A DNA stretch of 18,989 nt from an uncultured Porphyromonadaceae bacterium (GCA_905202215.1 CAJKRG010000057.1:1-18989), one strand, 5' to 3'. Positions 1 through 8,075 are shown, numbered from the stretch's first letter. A program made the numbers and translations. The notes: a model not told the origin generated them from the letters alone.

Positions 1-128
1 ACGATGGTCGGTTCCTTCTGAAGGAAGGTAGAAGTCAACATGAAGAAAGTAAGCAAAAGAACAGTCACGTCGCTCATCGCGGTCATGTCGATGAGTGTAC
101 TTTTCTTTTTGATTTTTACTTTTCCCAT
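1..128 (-). CDS. exbD: ExbD/TolR-type biopolymer transport protein (partial, N-terminus only)
   Basis: The gene runs off the left edge of the window, so only about 42 N-terminal codons are present, starting at ATG 126-128. The visible residues show a short basic cytoplasmic tail (GKVKIKKKSTLID) followed by one hydrophobic helix (VTVLLLTFFMLTSTF). The Asp in 'MSDVTVLLL' sits at the membrane entrance, where ExbD/TolR proteins carry their conserved proton-relay Asp. In the family, ExbD works with ExbB in the inner membrane to couple proton motive force to TonB-type energy transduction. It lies 52 nt downstream of exbB on the same strand, the usual order, and is probably co-transcribed. Whether it is a second ExbD paralogue or has a special partner cannot be judged from this fragment. 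Confidence 0.85.
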   Translation of the reverse strand, partial: MGKVKIKKKSTLIDMTAMSDVTVLLLTFFMLTSTFLQKEPTI

Positions 129-180
129 ATTTACCTGTTTTAGTGGGTTTTAGTTGACTATTAAACGGATAAATGAGGGA

Positions 181-990
181 TTAGTGTGTAGCGGCAAATG
201 TCTGCACGATAGAGAAACCGATTTCGTCGATAGCGTAGGTAAGGTTATCGATTTTGTTGGTGTAGTAGTTATAGAAGATAACGGCGAATGCGCCGGTTGC
301 GATACCGAAAGCGGTATTGATAAGAGCCTCCGAGATACCGGTCGAAAGTTCTGTCGAGTCAGGAGCACCGGACTGCGAAAGAGCCTGGAACGATTTGATC
401 ATACCCATTACAGTACCGAGAAGACCGACGAGAGTACCGAGGGTTGTCATGGTAGCAAGGATGGGGAGGTTCTGCTGGAGGGTAGGCATTTCGAGAGCGG
501 TAGCCTCTTCAACCTGCTTCTGCAGAGTAGCGATTTTCTGTTCCTTGGAAAGAACGGTGTTCTTGTCCATTTCTTCATAGCGGATAAGAGCAGAGTCAAC
601 AACAGCAGCTACAGTACCTTTCTGCTTTGCGCAGAGAGCACGGGCGCCGGCGATATCACCTTTTTCAAGGCAAGTCTTGACAGAAGCGACGAATTTTGCA
701 GTGTTACCCTTACCGGCAGCTGCGTTGAGAGCAATCCAGCGTTCAACAGCAAGAACGATAACGGTGAGGAAGAGGGTCTGGAGTACAGGTACGATGAAAC
801 CACCTTTGTAGATGGTGCCCCAGAGGTTCTGAGGATGACCGTCTTCGTCGAAGTGCATGTCGTTGCCGAACCAGAAGATGAAGAGGCAAACGGCGATGAT
901 AGCGCAGATTACGATGACCCATGCGGCATTTTTAATGCCGGGTGCGTTGCTTTTAGGCTTAGCCTGAGCTTTTGGCTTTTGAGCTTCCAT
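181..990 (-). CDS. exbB: MotA/TolQ/ExbB proton channel family protein
   Basis: This 269-residue protein is the proton-channel subunit that pairs with ExbD. It starts with a Lys/Pro/Ala-rich cytoplasmic tail (1-20). Likely membrane helices are at about 23-42, 64-84, 173-200 (LPILATMTTLGTLVGLLGTV) and 217-242 (GISEALINTAFGIATGAFAV). A charged cytoplasmic loop lies at about 95-165. The last two helices contain the Thr/Gly-rich pore signature of the MotA/TolQ/ExbB family. An additional N-terminal helix before the usual three is common in Bacteroidota members, which are longer than E. coli ExbB (about 244 aa). It is followed by exbD on the same strand and preceded by a good Bacteroidota promoter. 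The pair would energise TonB-dependent outer-membrane uptake; which TonB it serves is not visible here. Confidence 0.93.
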   Translation of the reverse strand: MEAQKPKAQAKPKSNAPGIKNAAWVIVICAIIAVCLFIFWFGNDMHFDEDGHPQNLWGTIYKGGFIVPVLQTLFLTVIVLAVERWIALNAAAGKGNTAKFVASVKTCLEKGDIAGARALCAKQKGTVAAVVDSALIRYEEMDKNTVLSKEQKIATLQKQVEEATALEMPTLQQNLPILATMTTLGTLVGLLGTVMGMIKSFQALSQSGAPDSTELSTGISEALINTAFGIATGAFAVIFYNYYTNKIDNLTYAIDEIGFSIVQTFAATH

Positions 991-1165
991 AATTGTTTGA
1001 AATGTGTACTGAAAATAAATTAATGATATTAATTAAGATTAATTGTTTTTATGTATTAACGTTAAGCTTATTCGTTTTAGTATCTTATCTTTTAAAAGAG
1101 ACTGTTAAAAGTCCCGGTATGGATAAAAGGTGTTTTATGTGGGACAAGCCCGTTAAACAATATCG

Positions 1166-1196
1166 CAAAGTTAAAAAGTAGTTCCCAACTTTCAAA
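1166..1196 (-). promoter_or_regulatory. Bacteroidota-type promoter of exbB-exbD
   Basis: Read on the minus strand, TTTG (1193-1196) is followed after exactly 19 nt by TAACTTTG (1166-1173). This fits the primary sigma consensus of Bacteroides, TTTG-N19-21-TAnnTTTG. Transcription should start near 1158-1160, giving exbB an unusually long 5' leader of about 165-170 nt. Confidence 0.75.
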
Positions 1197-1300
1197 ATAT
1201 TTGGGCGGCTTTTTTCCTTGGCGAGTATCTTATTAAACCTTTTTGGAGTCTCACGCGCGATTTTCTGTTAAAATATCCTATTTTAAGACATCTAAATTTT

Positions 1301-1331
1301 AAAAAATCTTGATTCCAGATAAAACCGGATC
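1301..1331 (-). terminator. Probable Rho-independent terminator of the relA-to-GT2 operon
   Basis: On the minus strand GATCCGG pairs with CTGGAATC (7 bp with one G-T pair and one bulged A) around a TTTTAT loop. It is followed by AAGATTTTTT at 1301-1310. It lies 19 nt past the glycosyltransferase stop codon, the expected place for the end of the operon. The hairpin is modest, so confidence is moderate. Confidence 0.45.
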
Positions 1332-1349
1332 ACATAACTGTTATAAAAT

Positions 1350-2411
1350 TTATTCAGGGAGGCCGTTCAAAGCTGAATAGGTATGATGACGCTGCAGGAA
1401 ATACTGCACCAAAATGCTCTTCCTGTAAGCATCAGGAGACTTAAGGAGGTTCTTTGACGGGTGGATGGTATATTTTTCACGCATTTTCACAAAATCGCGA
1501 TGCGCCCTTACGACAGAGCCGGCATTCTTGAAATCAAACGACAGCATGAATTTCGCCCATGCAACGGTATCGAGGAGACGACGACGGATCAACGCCCGTC
1601 CACGATCGGAGTCCGGCAGATTCTTATACATCATCAGAAGGCTGTTTCTGAAATTGAGATAGGTCTTGAACGGATTCTGTGCCGGAAGAGATCCTCCTCC
1701 AAGATGGTAGACCCTCGCCTGAGGCACACACGACAGACGATAACCGGCCAGTCGCATACGCCAGCAGAGGTCTATTTCCTCCATATGAGCAAAAAAATCT
1801 TTGTCGAGACCACCGCATTGCAGATAGACTGAAGTACGGACCATCAGACATGCACCTGATGCCCAGTGTACTTCACAACGGGTATCGTACTGACCGTAAT
1901 CAGCCTCGCACCTGTCAAAAATACGACCTCGGCAAAAAGGATAGCCATCACGATCAAGAAAACCTCCGCAAGCGCCGGCATATTCGAAACAGGTTCTGTC
2001 TTTATATGACAGAATCTTAGGCTGACATGCCGCATAGTCGCGATGGCTGCACATAAAACTATAGAGAATATCATCCCATCCATCGGCCGGTGCCACATCG
2101 GAATTGAGAAGCACTGAGTATTCATAGTCCGAACAGAGGGCAATAGCCTTGTTATAACCCTCGGCAAAACCGTAGTTTTTATCGAAACATATGATCTCGA
2201 CTCTGTCTCCGAAAGCCGAACGCAGATAATCCACAGAATCATCTGTGCTTCCGTTATCTGCCACAATAATACGAGACACATCGGGATTGGAACTGGCAAG
2301 AACCTGCGGAAGGTATTCTTCCAGCAAAGCCCGGCCATTCCAGTTCAGTATAATTACAGCAACGGGAGGTCGCGATTGTGCTATTTGGGTAGTTTTACCG
2401 GTATTTTCCAT
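1350..2411 (-). CDS. Family 2 glycosyltransferase
   Basis: This 353-residue protein has a GT-A glycosyltransferase domain of family 2. The nucleotide-sugar binding start is 'VAVIILNWNGRALL' (17-30), with the Asp motif 'ADNGSTDDS' at 51-59, 'NYGFAEGYN' at 79-87 and a DXD-like 'LLNSDVAP' at 101-108. A later 'ASGACLMVR' and 'MEEIDLCWR' resemble rhamnosyltransferase-like GT2 enzymes of the WcaE/RfbN type. There is no obvious membrane anchor. It should transfer a sugar from an activated donor to a lipid- or glycan-linked acceptor at the cytoplasmic face of the membrane. It is the last gene of the operon and overlaps the acyltransferase gene by 31 bp in another frame, so the two are probably translationally coupled. 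Donor and acceptor are unknown. The dTDP-sugar genes upstream make a dTDP-sugar donor possible but do not prove it. Confidence 0.88.
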   Translation of the reverse strand: MENTGKTTQIAQSRPPVAVIILNWNGRALLEEYLPQVLASSNPDVSRIIVADNGSTDDSVDYLRSAFGDRVEIICFDKNYGFAEGYNKAIALCSDYEYSVLLNSDVAPADGWDDILYSFMCSHRDYAACQPKILSYKDRTCFEYAGACGGFLDRDGYPFCRGRIFDRCEADYGQYDTRCEVHWASGACLMVRTSVYLQCGGLDKDFFAHMEEIDLCWRMRLAGYRLSCVPQARVYHLGGGSLPAQNPFKTYLNFRNSLLMMYKNLPDSDRGRALIRRRLLDTVAWAKFMLSFDFKNAGSVVRAHRDFVKMREKYTIHPSKNLLKSPDAYRKSILVQYFLQRHHTYSALNGLPE

Positions 2412-3265
2412 CTTTTATGAGTCCAAAGCCAAATTGAAGGATTACGCATGATCGTATCCTGTAACATGGAGGCATAAGTCCGTGTGACATCACCATGCTC
2501 TGTATCAGAAACATCATCGGCAATCAAGCGCGTCACGATCCTGTAATGTCCCCGGGAATCCTTGTGCATATCCCAATACACCGCCGCCATCTTCATCTTT
2601 CTGGCCAACTCCTCTGTACCGGTGATAAAAGCCGTAGGACGACCCAGAAAAAAAAGTGGCAGAGTCGGATCTCCGTGGCTGGGCTTCTGATCGCTCATAA
2701 AGCCTGTAACAGTCACATAACCATCGCGACGAAATCCAATAAGACGCCGGAGAACAGTCGCCTTTGGCAACGACACCGAACCGAAACGGCTGCGAAGCCG
2801 CAACATAAGATTGTCGAAAGCATGGTTTTTAAGAGGACGATATACCTGACAGAATGCAGTCTTACCATCCGCGACATTAGCATGAAGCGTAACCGAAGGA
2901 GCCCATTCCCAATTGCCGCAGTGCGAGAAATAAACGACGATACTGCGACCTTCACCGATCAGACGGTCAAGAACTCCGGTATTCTCAAAAACCATACGCT
3001 GTTTAATCTCTTCATCCGAAATATGCAGCAATTTTAGTGTTTCAAAAATATAATCGGCAAAATTATGATAGAACTGCCGACAGATTTCAGTCCGTTCCTC
3101 CGCAGACTTGTCTGGAAAACATTTTTCAAGATTGTCCTCCACTACCCTCCTCCTATACCTTATAATATAAAACAGCAGGAAGAAAACCAGATCCGCGAAT
3201 ATATAAAGGACCTTAAGAGGCAAAAGAGCCAATGGTTTCAGAAGACAATACAACACTTTCTCCAT
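2381..3265 (-). CDS. LpxL/HtrB-type lysophospholipid / lipid A acyltransferase
   Basis: This 294-residue protein begins with a hydrophobic anchor (about 8-36) followed by an Arg-rich patch (RYRRR), typical of the LpxL/HtrB family. The catalytic H(X)4E motif is visible as HCGNWE (H115-E120). Downstream 'FMSDQKPSHGDPTLPLFFLGRPTAF' matches the family's substrate-pocket region, which in LpxL-type enzymes follows a 'SDQ' block. Length is close to the usual 300-310 residues. Such enzymes transfer a secondary acyl chain to lipid A precursors on the cytoplasmic side of the inner membrane. In Bacteroidota the homologue may instead act on another lipid, so the exact substrate is inferred. It starts 2 nt after the mtaB stop and overlaps the GT2 gene, placing it in the middle of the operon's envelope end. 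Confidence 0.88.
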   Translation of the reverse strand: MEKVLYCLLKPLALLPLKVLYIFADLVFFLLFYIIRYRRRVVEDNLEKCFPDKSAEERTEICRQFYHNFADYIFETLKLLHISDEEIKQRMVFENTGVLDRLIGEGRSIVVYFSHCGNWEWAPSVTLHANVADGKTAFCQVYRPLKNHAFDNLMLRLRSRFGSVSLPKATVLRRLIGFRRDGYVTVTGFMSDQKPSHGDPTLPLFFLGRPTAFITGTEELARKMKMAAVYWDMHKDSRGHYRIVTRLIADDVSDTEHGDVTRTYASMLQDTIMRNPSIWLWTHKRWKIPVKLPK

Positions 3266-3267
3266 AG

Positions 3268-4572
3268 TCAGTCGGCGAGTCGGGCCTTTATAGTTTCACC
3301 ATCATCACAGAGAGTATCAAGAACCATATTGCGCACAGTATTGTCGTTCGCAGGATCTACATCAGCTTCAATCCGCAGATAGTTGTCGGTAAAACCACCC
3401 ATAGGCATTCCTTTTTTCGGGTGCTCCAGAAGAACGGGACGTGTCGTACCGAGGAAATTCCGGGCAAACGCGGCATGCTTTTCGGCACTCAAAGCAGTCA
3501 TCACTGCTACTCGGCGGTGTTTTTCAGCTTGTTCCACCACGCCCTCTATTTCAAGAGCCCGTGTACCGGGCCGTTCAGAATATGGAAAAACATGAACATG
3601 ACTCACCGGAAGAGAATCGACAAAACTACGTGACTCTTCAAAAAGGGTGTCAGACTCGCCGCGGGCTCCGACGATAAAATCTATGCCGATGAAAGCATCG
3701 GGCAATACACGACGTACACGGTCGATTTTCGCGGCATACAGAGCCGTGTCGTATCGGCGACGCATCAAAGCAAGGACTTTATCTGAACCGCTCTGCAAAG
3801 GAATATGAAAATGAGGCATAAAGCTACGCGACGATGCTACGAAATCAATCACTTCATCAGTCAAAAGATTCGGCTCGATTGAAGATATGCGGTAACGTTC
3901 GATACCATCGACCTTATCGAGAGCCCGACAGAGATCCAGAAACGACTCGTCACGGCCTTTTCCGAAATCGCCGATATTGACACCGGTTATTACAATTTCC
4001 TTACCGCCCTCTTCTGCCGCCAGCGACGCCTGAGCAACGATATCGGCTATAGAACCTGAACGAGACCGCCCGCGAGCTTTGGGAATTGTACAATAGGTAC
4101 ACCAATAATCGCAACCGTCCTGCACTTTAAGAAAATACCGCGTACGGTCGCCGCGAGAACATGACGGCATGAAATCCCGGAGATCCTTCGCCTCCTTGAA
4201 ATCAGGCTCGACAATAGTATCCATAGAAAAACTGTCCACATAATCTATAAGACGCAGCTTACTGTTGACACCTGCCACAAAAGCCACTCCAGGCAAAGCA
4301 GCAAGTTCGTCGGGCTTGAGCTGGGCATAACAGCCGGTGACCAGAATACGGGCTGCCGGATATCTGCGGTTCAAAGAACGGATAAACGAACGGCATTTGC
4401 GGTCGGCCTCGGCCGTCACGCTGCATGAGTTTATGACAATGAAGTCGGGAACGTCGCCCTTGGCTACCGTAGTTATACCGCGATTATTGAACAAGCGCTC
4501 GACAGAGGCCGTTTCAGCGAAATTAAGCTTGCAGCCGAATGTATGATATAAAGCCTTACAATTATGGCTCAT
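3268..4572 (-). CDS. mtaB: MtaB-type tRNA t6A37 methylthiotransferase (radical SAM)
   Basis: This 434-residue protein has the architecture of radical-SAM methylthiotransferases. The N-terminal UPF0004 domain carries three cluster cysteines, C14 ('TFGCKLN'), C50 ('NSCSVT') and C81 ('TGCYAQ'). It is followed by the radical SAM motif CX3CX2C at C154, C158 and C161 ('GCDYWCTYC') and a C-terminal segment resembling a TRAM domain. The 'TFGCKLN' start and overall length favour MtaB (formerly YqeV), which converts t6A at tRNA position 37 to ms2t6A, over MiaB or RimO. The start ATG at 4570-4572 overlaps the aminotransferase 3' end by 11 bp. A tRNA modification gene inside an envelope operon is odd by function, but I recall mtaB next to an acyltransferase and a GT2 gene in other Bacteroidales. 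Confidence 0.9.
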   Translation of the reverse strand: MSHNCKALYHTFGCKLNFAETASVERLFNNRGITTVAKGDVPDFIVINSCSVTAEADRKCRSFIRSLNRRYPAARILVTGCYAQLKPDELAALPGVAFVAGVNSKLRLIDYVDSFSMDTIVEPDFKEAKDLRDFMPSCSRGDRTRYFLKVQDGCDYWCTYCTIPKARGRSRSGSIADIVAQASLAAEEGGKEIVITGVNIGDFGKGRDESFLDLCRALDKVDGIERYRISSIEPNLLTDEVIDFVASSRSFMPHFHIPLQSGSDKVLALMRRRYDTALYAAKIDRVRRVLPDAFIGIDFIVGARGESDTLFEESRSFVDSLPVSHVHVFPYSERPGTRALEIEGVVEQAEKHRRVAVMTALSAEKHAAFARNFLGTTRPVLLEHPKKGMPMGGFTDNYLRIEADVDPANDNTVRNMVLDTLCDDGETIKARLAD

Positions 4573-5680
4573 ATGAATTTATTATTTTAGAAATCGCTGC
4601 AGCATCATCCGGCGAAGTACAGGCCGAGACGGGCAGACAAAGCACTTCGTCAGCAATTTGAGTTGCACCCGGCAATGAAAGGGAAGCAAACTCACTGTAA
4701 CATGGCTGCCGATGAACCGGTAGAGGATAATTTATATCCGTTCCGACACCGTTTTCAGCGAGATAAGACTTGAGACCGTCACGAACCGGCGACATAAGAC
4801 AATACTGATGCCATACACACCTGTCAGGATCCGTCATCACCGGCTTCACGACATACGGATTGTCTATTTCCGAGTTGTAGACGGCAGCCAGTATTCTGCG
4901 CCGTTCATTCTCACGCTGCAGATATGGTAATTTCACATTAAGGACTGCTGCCTGGAGTGGATCAAGACGGCAATTATAGCCCTTGTAAATATTATGATAG
5001 CGGATATCCGACCCATAATTGGCCAAAGCCCACACTGTATTTTCCAATTCCGCATCAGAAGTGGATACAGCTCCGGCATCACCGAGCGCTCCGATATTTT
5101 TTGTAGGATAGAAGCTGAACGCAGCCGCATCACCGAGCGAACCGGTAGGGCACCCATTGTAAGCCGTCGCGCCTATGGCTTGCGCATTATCCTCGATCAG
5201 AAGCAGATTGTGCGCTTCTACAAACCGGACAAGATCATCATCGTAGCACGGTCTACCGTAGAGATGCACCGTAAGCACAGCTTTCACAGCCGGCGTATAG
5301 ACTTCTTCCAACTTTCGTGTATCAAGATTGAGAGTGCTGGTCGAGGCATCTGCAAGCACTGGCACAAGACCGGCATCCGAAATTGCCAGGACAGAGGCTA
5401 TATATGTATTGTCCGGAACAATTACGGCATCTCCGGGCCTAAGGCGCCCCATCTCAACATAGGCTCTGAATATCAGGCGCAGAGCATCCAGTCCGTTGCT
5501 TACCCCGACAGCATAACGGGAGCCCGCGATGTGGGCAAGCTGCGCCTCGAACCGGCTGACTTCGCTCCCGCCTATATACCGACCGGAGACGAGCACACGA
5601 TCAATAGCAGCCCTGATTTCATCGAAATAAGGAGCATTTACAGTGCCGAGATCAAGAAATGGATATTTCAATCCTTGCAT
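4562..5680 (-). CDS. DegT/DnrJ/EryC1/StrS aminotransferase, probable dTDP-3-keto-6-deoxyhexose transaminase
   Basis: This 372-residue PLP enzyme has the fold type I sugar-aminotransferase pattern. The N-terminal 'GRYIGGSEVSRFE' is at 33-45 and 'SNGLDALRL' at 61-69. The cofactor aspartate is in 'LIEDNAQAIGA' (D164), and the Schiff-base lysine is K194 in 'SFYPTKNIGALGDAGAV'. Family members transfer an amino group from glutamate to a nucleotide-linked keto sugar. Directly upstream (13-bp overlap) is a FdtA/QdtA-like 3,4-ketoisomerase, preceded by rmlA and rmlB. That context points to a FdtB/QdtB role, making dTDP-3-amino-3,6-dideoxy-hexose (Fuc3N or Qui3N). No gene symbol is given because the configuration of the product is not settled. 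No acetyltransferase gene follows it here. Confidence 0.85.
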   Translation of the reverse strand: MQGLKYPFLDLGTVNAPYFDEIRAAIDRVLVSGRYIGGSEVSRFEAQLAHIAGSRYAVGVSNGLDALRLIFRAYVEMGRLRPGDAVIVPDNTYIASVLAISDAGLVPVLADASTSTLNLDTRKLEEVYTPAVKAVLTVHLYGRPCYDDDLVRFVEAHNLLLIEDNAQAIGATAYNGCPTGSLGDAAAFSFYPTKNIGALGDAGAVSTSDAELENTVWALANYGSDIRYHNIYKGYNCRLDPLQAAVLNVKLPYLQRENERRRILAAVYNSEIDNPYVVKPVMTDPDRCVWHQYCLMSPVRDGLKSYLAENGVGTDINYPLPVHRQPCYSEFASLSLPGATQIADEVLCLPVSACTSPDDAAAISKIINSYEP

Positions 5681-6087
5681 TGCTTGAGGCGTTTGAATTC
5701 TTCAAAATCGCGTATATAATCCTCTTCGCTGTACGGAAGAGATGTAAGGGATAGACACACCGAACCTGACGAGAAATTATCAAGCGTGCGCCAGTACCCC
5801 GGCGGAACATAGAGCCCCTGATACGGTCTGTTCAATGTGAAATTCCAGTACTTTTGCCCATCGAAAAGCACCACATTGAAACTTCCTCCGGCGGCTATGA
5901 TCAACGATTGCGCCTTGATATGCGAATGCGAACCTCGCTCTTCGCCAGCCGGCACATCATAAATCCAGTAGGCACGCTGAATCTCGAAAGGCAGAAACGA
6001 ATGGCCGTTCTGTACAAACGACAGATTGCCTCGCGGATCCTGTATACGAGGTAATTCTATGATATAAGGAATCTCATGATTTTCCAT
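5668..6087 (-). CDS. dTDP-4-keto-6-deoxyglucose 3,4-ketoisomerase (FdtA/QdtA, WxcM-like cupin)
   Basis: This 139-residue protein is a single small cupin domain. Its start is placed at ATG 6085-6087; an in-frame TTG two codons upstream is less likely. The sequence contains 'DPRGNLSFV' (18-26), 'IQRAYWIYDVPAGEERGSHSH' (from residue 37) with the conserved catalytic His pair H54/H56, and 'GLYVPPGYWRTLDNF' (91-105). The tail 'EEDYIRDFEEF' (121-131) is typical of FdtA/QdtA enzymes. The reaction moves the keto group of dTDP-4-keto-6-deoxyglucose from C4 to C3, setting up amination at C3 by the next gene. FdtA and QdtA give opposite C4 stereochemistry (galacto or gluco), and this sequence does not clearly choose between them. 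It overlaps rmlA by 14 bp and the aminotransferase by 13 bp. Confidence 0.85.
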   Translation of the reverse strand: MENHEIPYIIELPRIQDPRGNLSFVQNGHSFLPFEIQRAYWIYDVPAGEERGSHSHIKAQSLIIAAGGSFNVVLFDGQKYWNFTLNRPYQGLYVPPGYWRTLDNFSSGSVCLSLTSLPYSEEDYIRDFEEFKRLKQCKD

Positions 6088-6952
6088 CGGCAAGACGCAT
6101 TAGATATTTACCGTATTCTGTAGCCATAAGAGGTGCAGCAAGACATCTGAGTGTATCACCGTCTATAAATCCGCGGCGATATGCCACTTCCTCAGGCGAG
6201 GCGACAAGCAGTCCCTGACGTTTCTGTATGGCCTCGACAAATGCCGAAGCCTCCATAAGCGAATCAACCGTACCGGTATCGAGCCATGCAAAACCACGTC
6301 CGAAACATAGCACTTTGAGCAAATTCGCTTCAAGATAGTGCTCGTTTACCGATGTGATCTCAAGCTCGCCCCGTGCCGACGGACGTATATCCGCAGCCAC
6401 ATTGCAGATACCTGCCGGATAGAAATAGAGTCCGACAACAGCCTTGTCGCTTTTCGGCTCAGCCGGTTTTTCGACGATCTCGAGTGGCTTACCATCGGCA
6501 TTAAGGGTTACAACGCCATACCGTTGGGGATCGGGGACTGTATAGGCAAATACAGTAGCGTAGCCGTTGAGGGCATTTTCGACGGCATTGTGCAGCATAC
6601 CCGTAAAACCCTGTCCGTAAAAAATATTGTCGCCGAGCACAAGACATGCGGCATCATCCCCGATAAAATCACGACCTATGGTGAATGCCTGCGCCAAGCC
6701 ATCAGGGCGTGGCTGTTCGGCATATTCAATATTGATACCGAATCGCGAGCCATCGCCAAGCAGACGCTTGAAATGCGGCAAATCGACAGGAGTACTTATA
6801 AGAAGTATCTCTCTTATTCCCGCCAGCATGAGTACGGTGAGGGGATAATATATCATCGGCTTATCGTAGACAGGTATAAGCTGCTTCGATACTCCTAACG
6901 TAACAGGATAAAGTCTTGAGCCCGAACCGCCGGCAAGAATAATTCCTTTCAT
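6074..6952 (-). CDS. rmlA: Glucose-1-phosphate thymidylyltransferase
   Basis: The protein makes dTDP-glucose from glucose-1-phosphate and dTTP, the first step of dTDP-sugar synthesis. I place the start at ATG 6950-6952, giving 292 residues that begin 'MKGIILAGGSGSRLYPVT', the canonical RmlA start. A longer frame upstream would add 19 unrelated residues inside rmlB. Diagnostic features are the GGSGSRLYP nucleotide loop (8-16), 'SKQLIPVYDKPMIYYPL' (22-38, with K23) and 'LVLGDNIFYGQG' with the metal-binding Asp. 'EKPAEPKS' and 'FAWLDTGT' follow later. The length matches the 286-295 residues usual for the family. Only 4 nt separate it from the rmlB stop. rmlC and rmlD are absent here, so this pair feeds the amino-sugar branch rather than dTDP-rhamnose within this cluster. 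Confidence 0.95.
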   Translation of the reverse strand: MKGIILAGGSGSRLYPVTLGVSKQLIPVYDKPMIYYPLTVLMLAGIREILLISTPVDLPHFKRLLGDGSRFGINIEYAEQPRPDGLAQAFTIGRDFIGDDAACLVLGDNIFYGQGFTGMLHNAVENALNGYATVFAYTVPDPQRYGVVTLNADGKPLEIVEKPAEPKSDKAVVGLYFYPAGICNVAADIRPSARGELEITSVNEHYLEANLLKVLCFGRGFAWLDTGTVDSLMEASAFVEAIQKRQGLLVASPEEVAYRRGFIDGDTLRCLAAPLMATEYGKYLMRLADGKS

Positions 6953-6956
6953 CCTT

Positions 6957-8075
6957 TCAGCGGTTTGAATACATTTTTTCATAATAGGAGCGGTAATCGC
7001 CCTCGACAATCTCAGTCACCCAATCGCGATTATCGAGATACCAACGGACGGTTCTTTTCATGCCGTCTTCAAGTAGTACTTCCGGCTTCCAGCCAAGTTC
7101 TCGTATCGATTTGGAAGCATCCATAGCGTAACGTCGATCGTGGCCGGGGCGGTCGGAGACGTATGTCATCAAACTTGAGCCATCGATACCTTCGCTCTCG
7201 CGAACGAGGTCTATGAGCATATTGACCAGGTCGATATTGCGGGCCTCGTAATATCCGCCGAAGTTATATACCTCTCCGGCGCGTCCGTTCAAGGCTGCGG
7301 CAATGACGCCGCTACAATGGTCATCGACGTAAATCCAGTCGCGGACATTCAGGCCTTTTCCGTAGATAGGCAGAGAGCGACCCTCCATGATATTGTTTAT
7401 CATCAGCGGAATCAGTTTTTCAGGGAACTGATAAGGGCCATAATTGTTACTGCAACGTGTAACGACCACCGGGAGGCCAAAAGTGCGGTGATATGCAAGA
7501 GCCATCATGTCGGCGGCGGCTTTGGAAGCCGAGTATGGCGACGAGGGCTTCAGGGGCGAACGCTCGCTGAAGGTTTCGCGGCCAAAAACACGTACCTCGC
7601 GCCCGATGAGAGCGTCGACGCCGTCGAGAATCTGCGGTTCGTCGAAATCCATATCGAGATCGCCATAGACCTCGTCGGTTCCAATCTGGACGAATTTACG
7701 GAGGTCTCCACCGTTTTTCACATATTGCCTGGCGCACTCAAGAAGATTCTGTGTGCCAAGTACGTTAGCCTCGACAAATGGCCTTGGATTGTCGACAGAA
7801 CGATCTACGTGCGACTCGGCTGCAAAGTTAACAATGTATGCGGGGCGTATCCTCGCAAGGAGGCCGGCTACAAGCTGATCGTCGCCTATGTCTCCTTTTA
7901 CAAACTCAATGGCGCCCGATCCAATTTCGGACTCCAGAGAGCGAATGTTGCCGGCATATGTCAAAGCGTCGAGCACCACTACCCTACCGAGTTTTTCGGC
8001 AAGCAGCATTTTGACGAAATTGACGCCGATAAATCCGGCGCCGCCCGTAACGAGCCAAGTAGCGGTATTATTCAT
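6957..8075 (-). CDS. rmlB: dTDP-glucose 4,6-dehydratase
   Basis: This is an NAD-dependent short-chain dehydrogenase/reductase-type enzyme turning dTDP-glucose into dTDP-4-keto-6-deoxyglucose. The start is ATG 8073-8075 (372 residues, 'MNNTATWLVTGGAGFIG'). The frame stays open for 41 further codons upstream, but that sequence is the antisense-free tail of the lipoprotein gene and has no family match. The NAD-binding glycine motif GGAGFIG is at 11-17. 'AAESHVDRS' is at 85-93, and the catalytic T133-D134-E135 lies in 'GTDEVYG'. Y181/K185 form the YXXXK motif 'PYSASK'. The spacer between 'VYG' and 'PYSASK' is slightly long and rich in charged residues. The gene overlaps the lipoprotein stop by 8 bp and provides the substrate for the ketoisomerase further along the operon. 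Confidence 0.95.
   Translation of the reverse strand: MNNTATWLVTGGAGFIGVNFVKMLLAEKLGRVVVLDALTYAGNIRSLESEIGSGAIEFVKGDIGDDQLVAGLLARIRPAYIVNFAAESHVDRSVDNPRPFVEANVLGTQNLLECARQYVKNGGDLRKFVQIGTDEVYGDLDMDFDEPQILDGVDALIGREVRVFGRETFSERSPLKPSSPYSASKAAADMMALAYHRTFGLPVVVTRCSNNYGPYQFPEKLIPLMINNIMEGRSLPIYGKGLNVRDWIYVDDHCSGVIAAALNGRAGEVYNFGGYYEARNIDLVNMLIDLVRESEGIDGSSLMTYVSDRPGHDRRYAMDASKSIRELGWKPEVLLEDGMKRTVRWYLDNRDWVTEIVEGDYRSYYEKMYSNR

Larger units (their letters stand above)
991..1349. other. AT-rich intergenic region without a gene
   Basis: This 359-bp gap separates exbB from the 3' end of the long minus-strand operon. I see no credible coding sequence. It holds the exbB promoter (1166-1196), the long exbB leader (about 991-1158) and a candidate terminator for the upstream operon (1301-1331). 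Within the leader, GTCCC at about 1111-1115 and GGGAC at 1141-1145 could form a 5-bp closing stem around a 25-nt loop; I cannot assign it a role. Confidence 0.6.

Noticed and set aside
154..1023. Long plus-strand open frame (289 codons) opposite exbB
   Set aside because: It is antisense to a clear ExbB protein with membrane helices and family motifs, and its translation has no recognisable domain.
993..1181. 62-codon plus-strand frame in the exbB upstream region
   Set aside because: It is AT-rich, unrecognisable and overlaps the exbB promoter and leader; chance is the simpler explanation.
1332..1349. Short palindrome ATAACTGTTAT near the operon end
   Set aside because: A 5-bp stem with a 1-nt centre is too weak to be a terminator or operator call.
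6953..7009. N-terminal extension of RmlA by 19 residues
   Set aside because: The canonical RmlA start MKGIILAGG is at 6952; the extra residues lie inside the end of rmlB.
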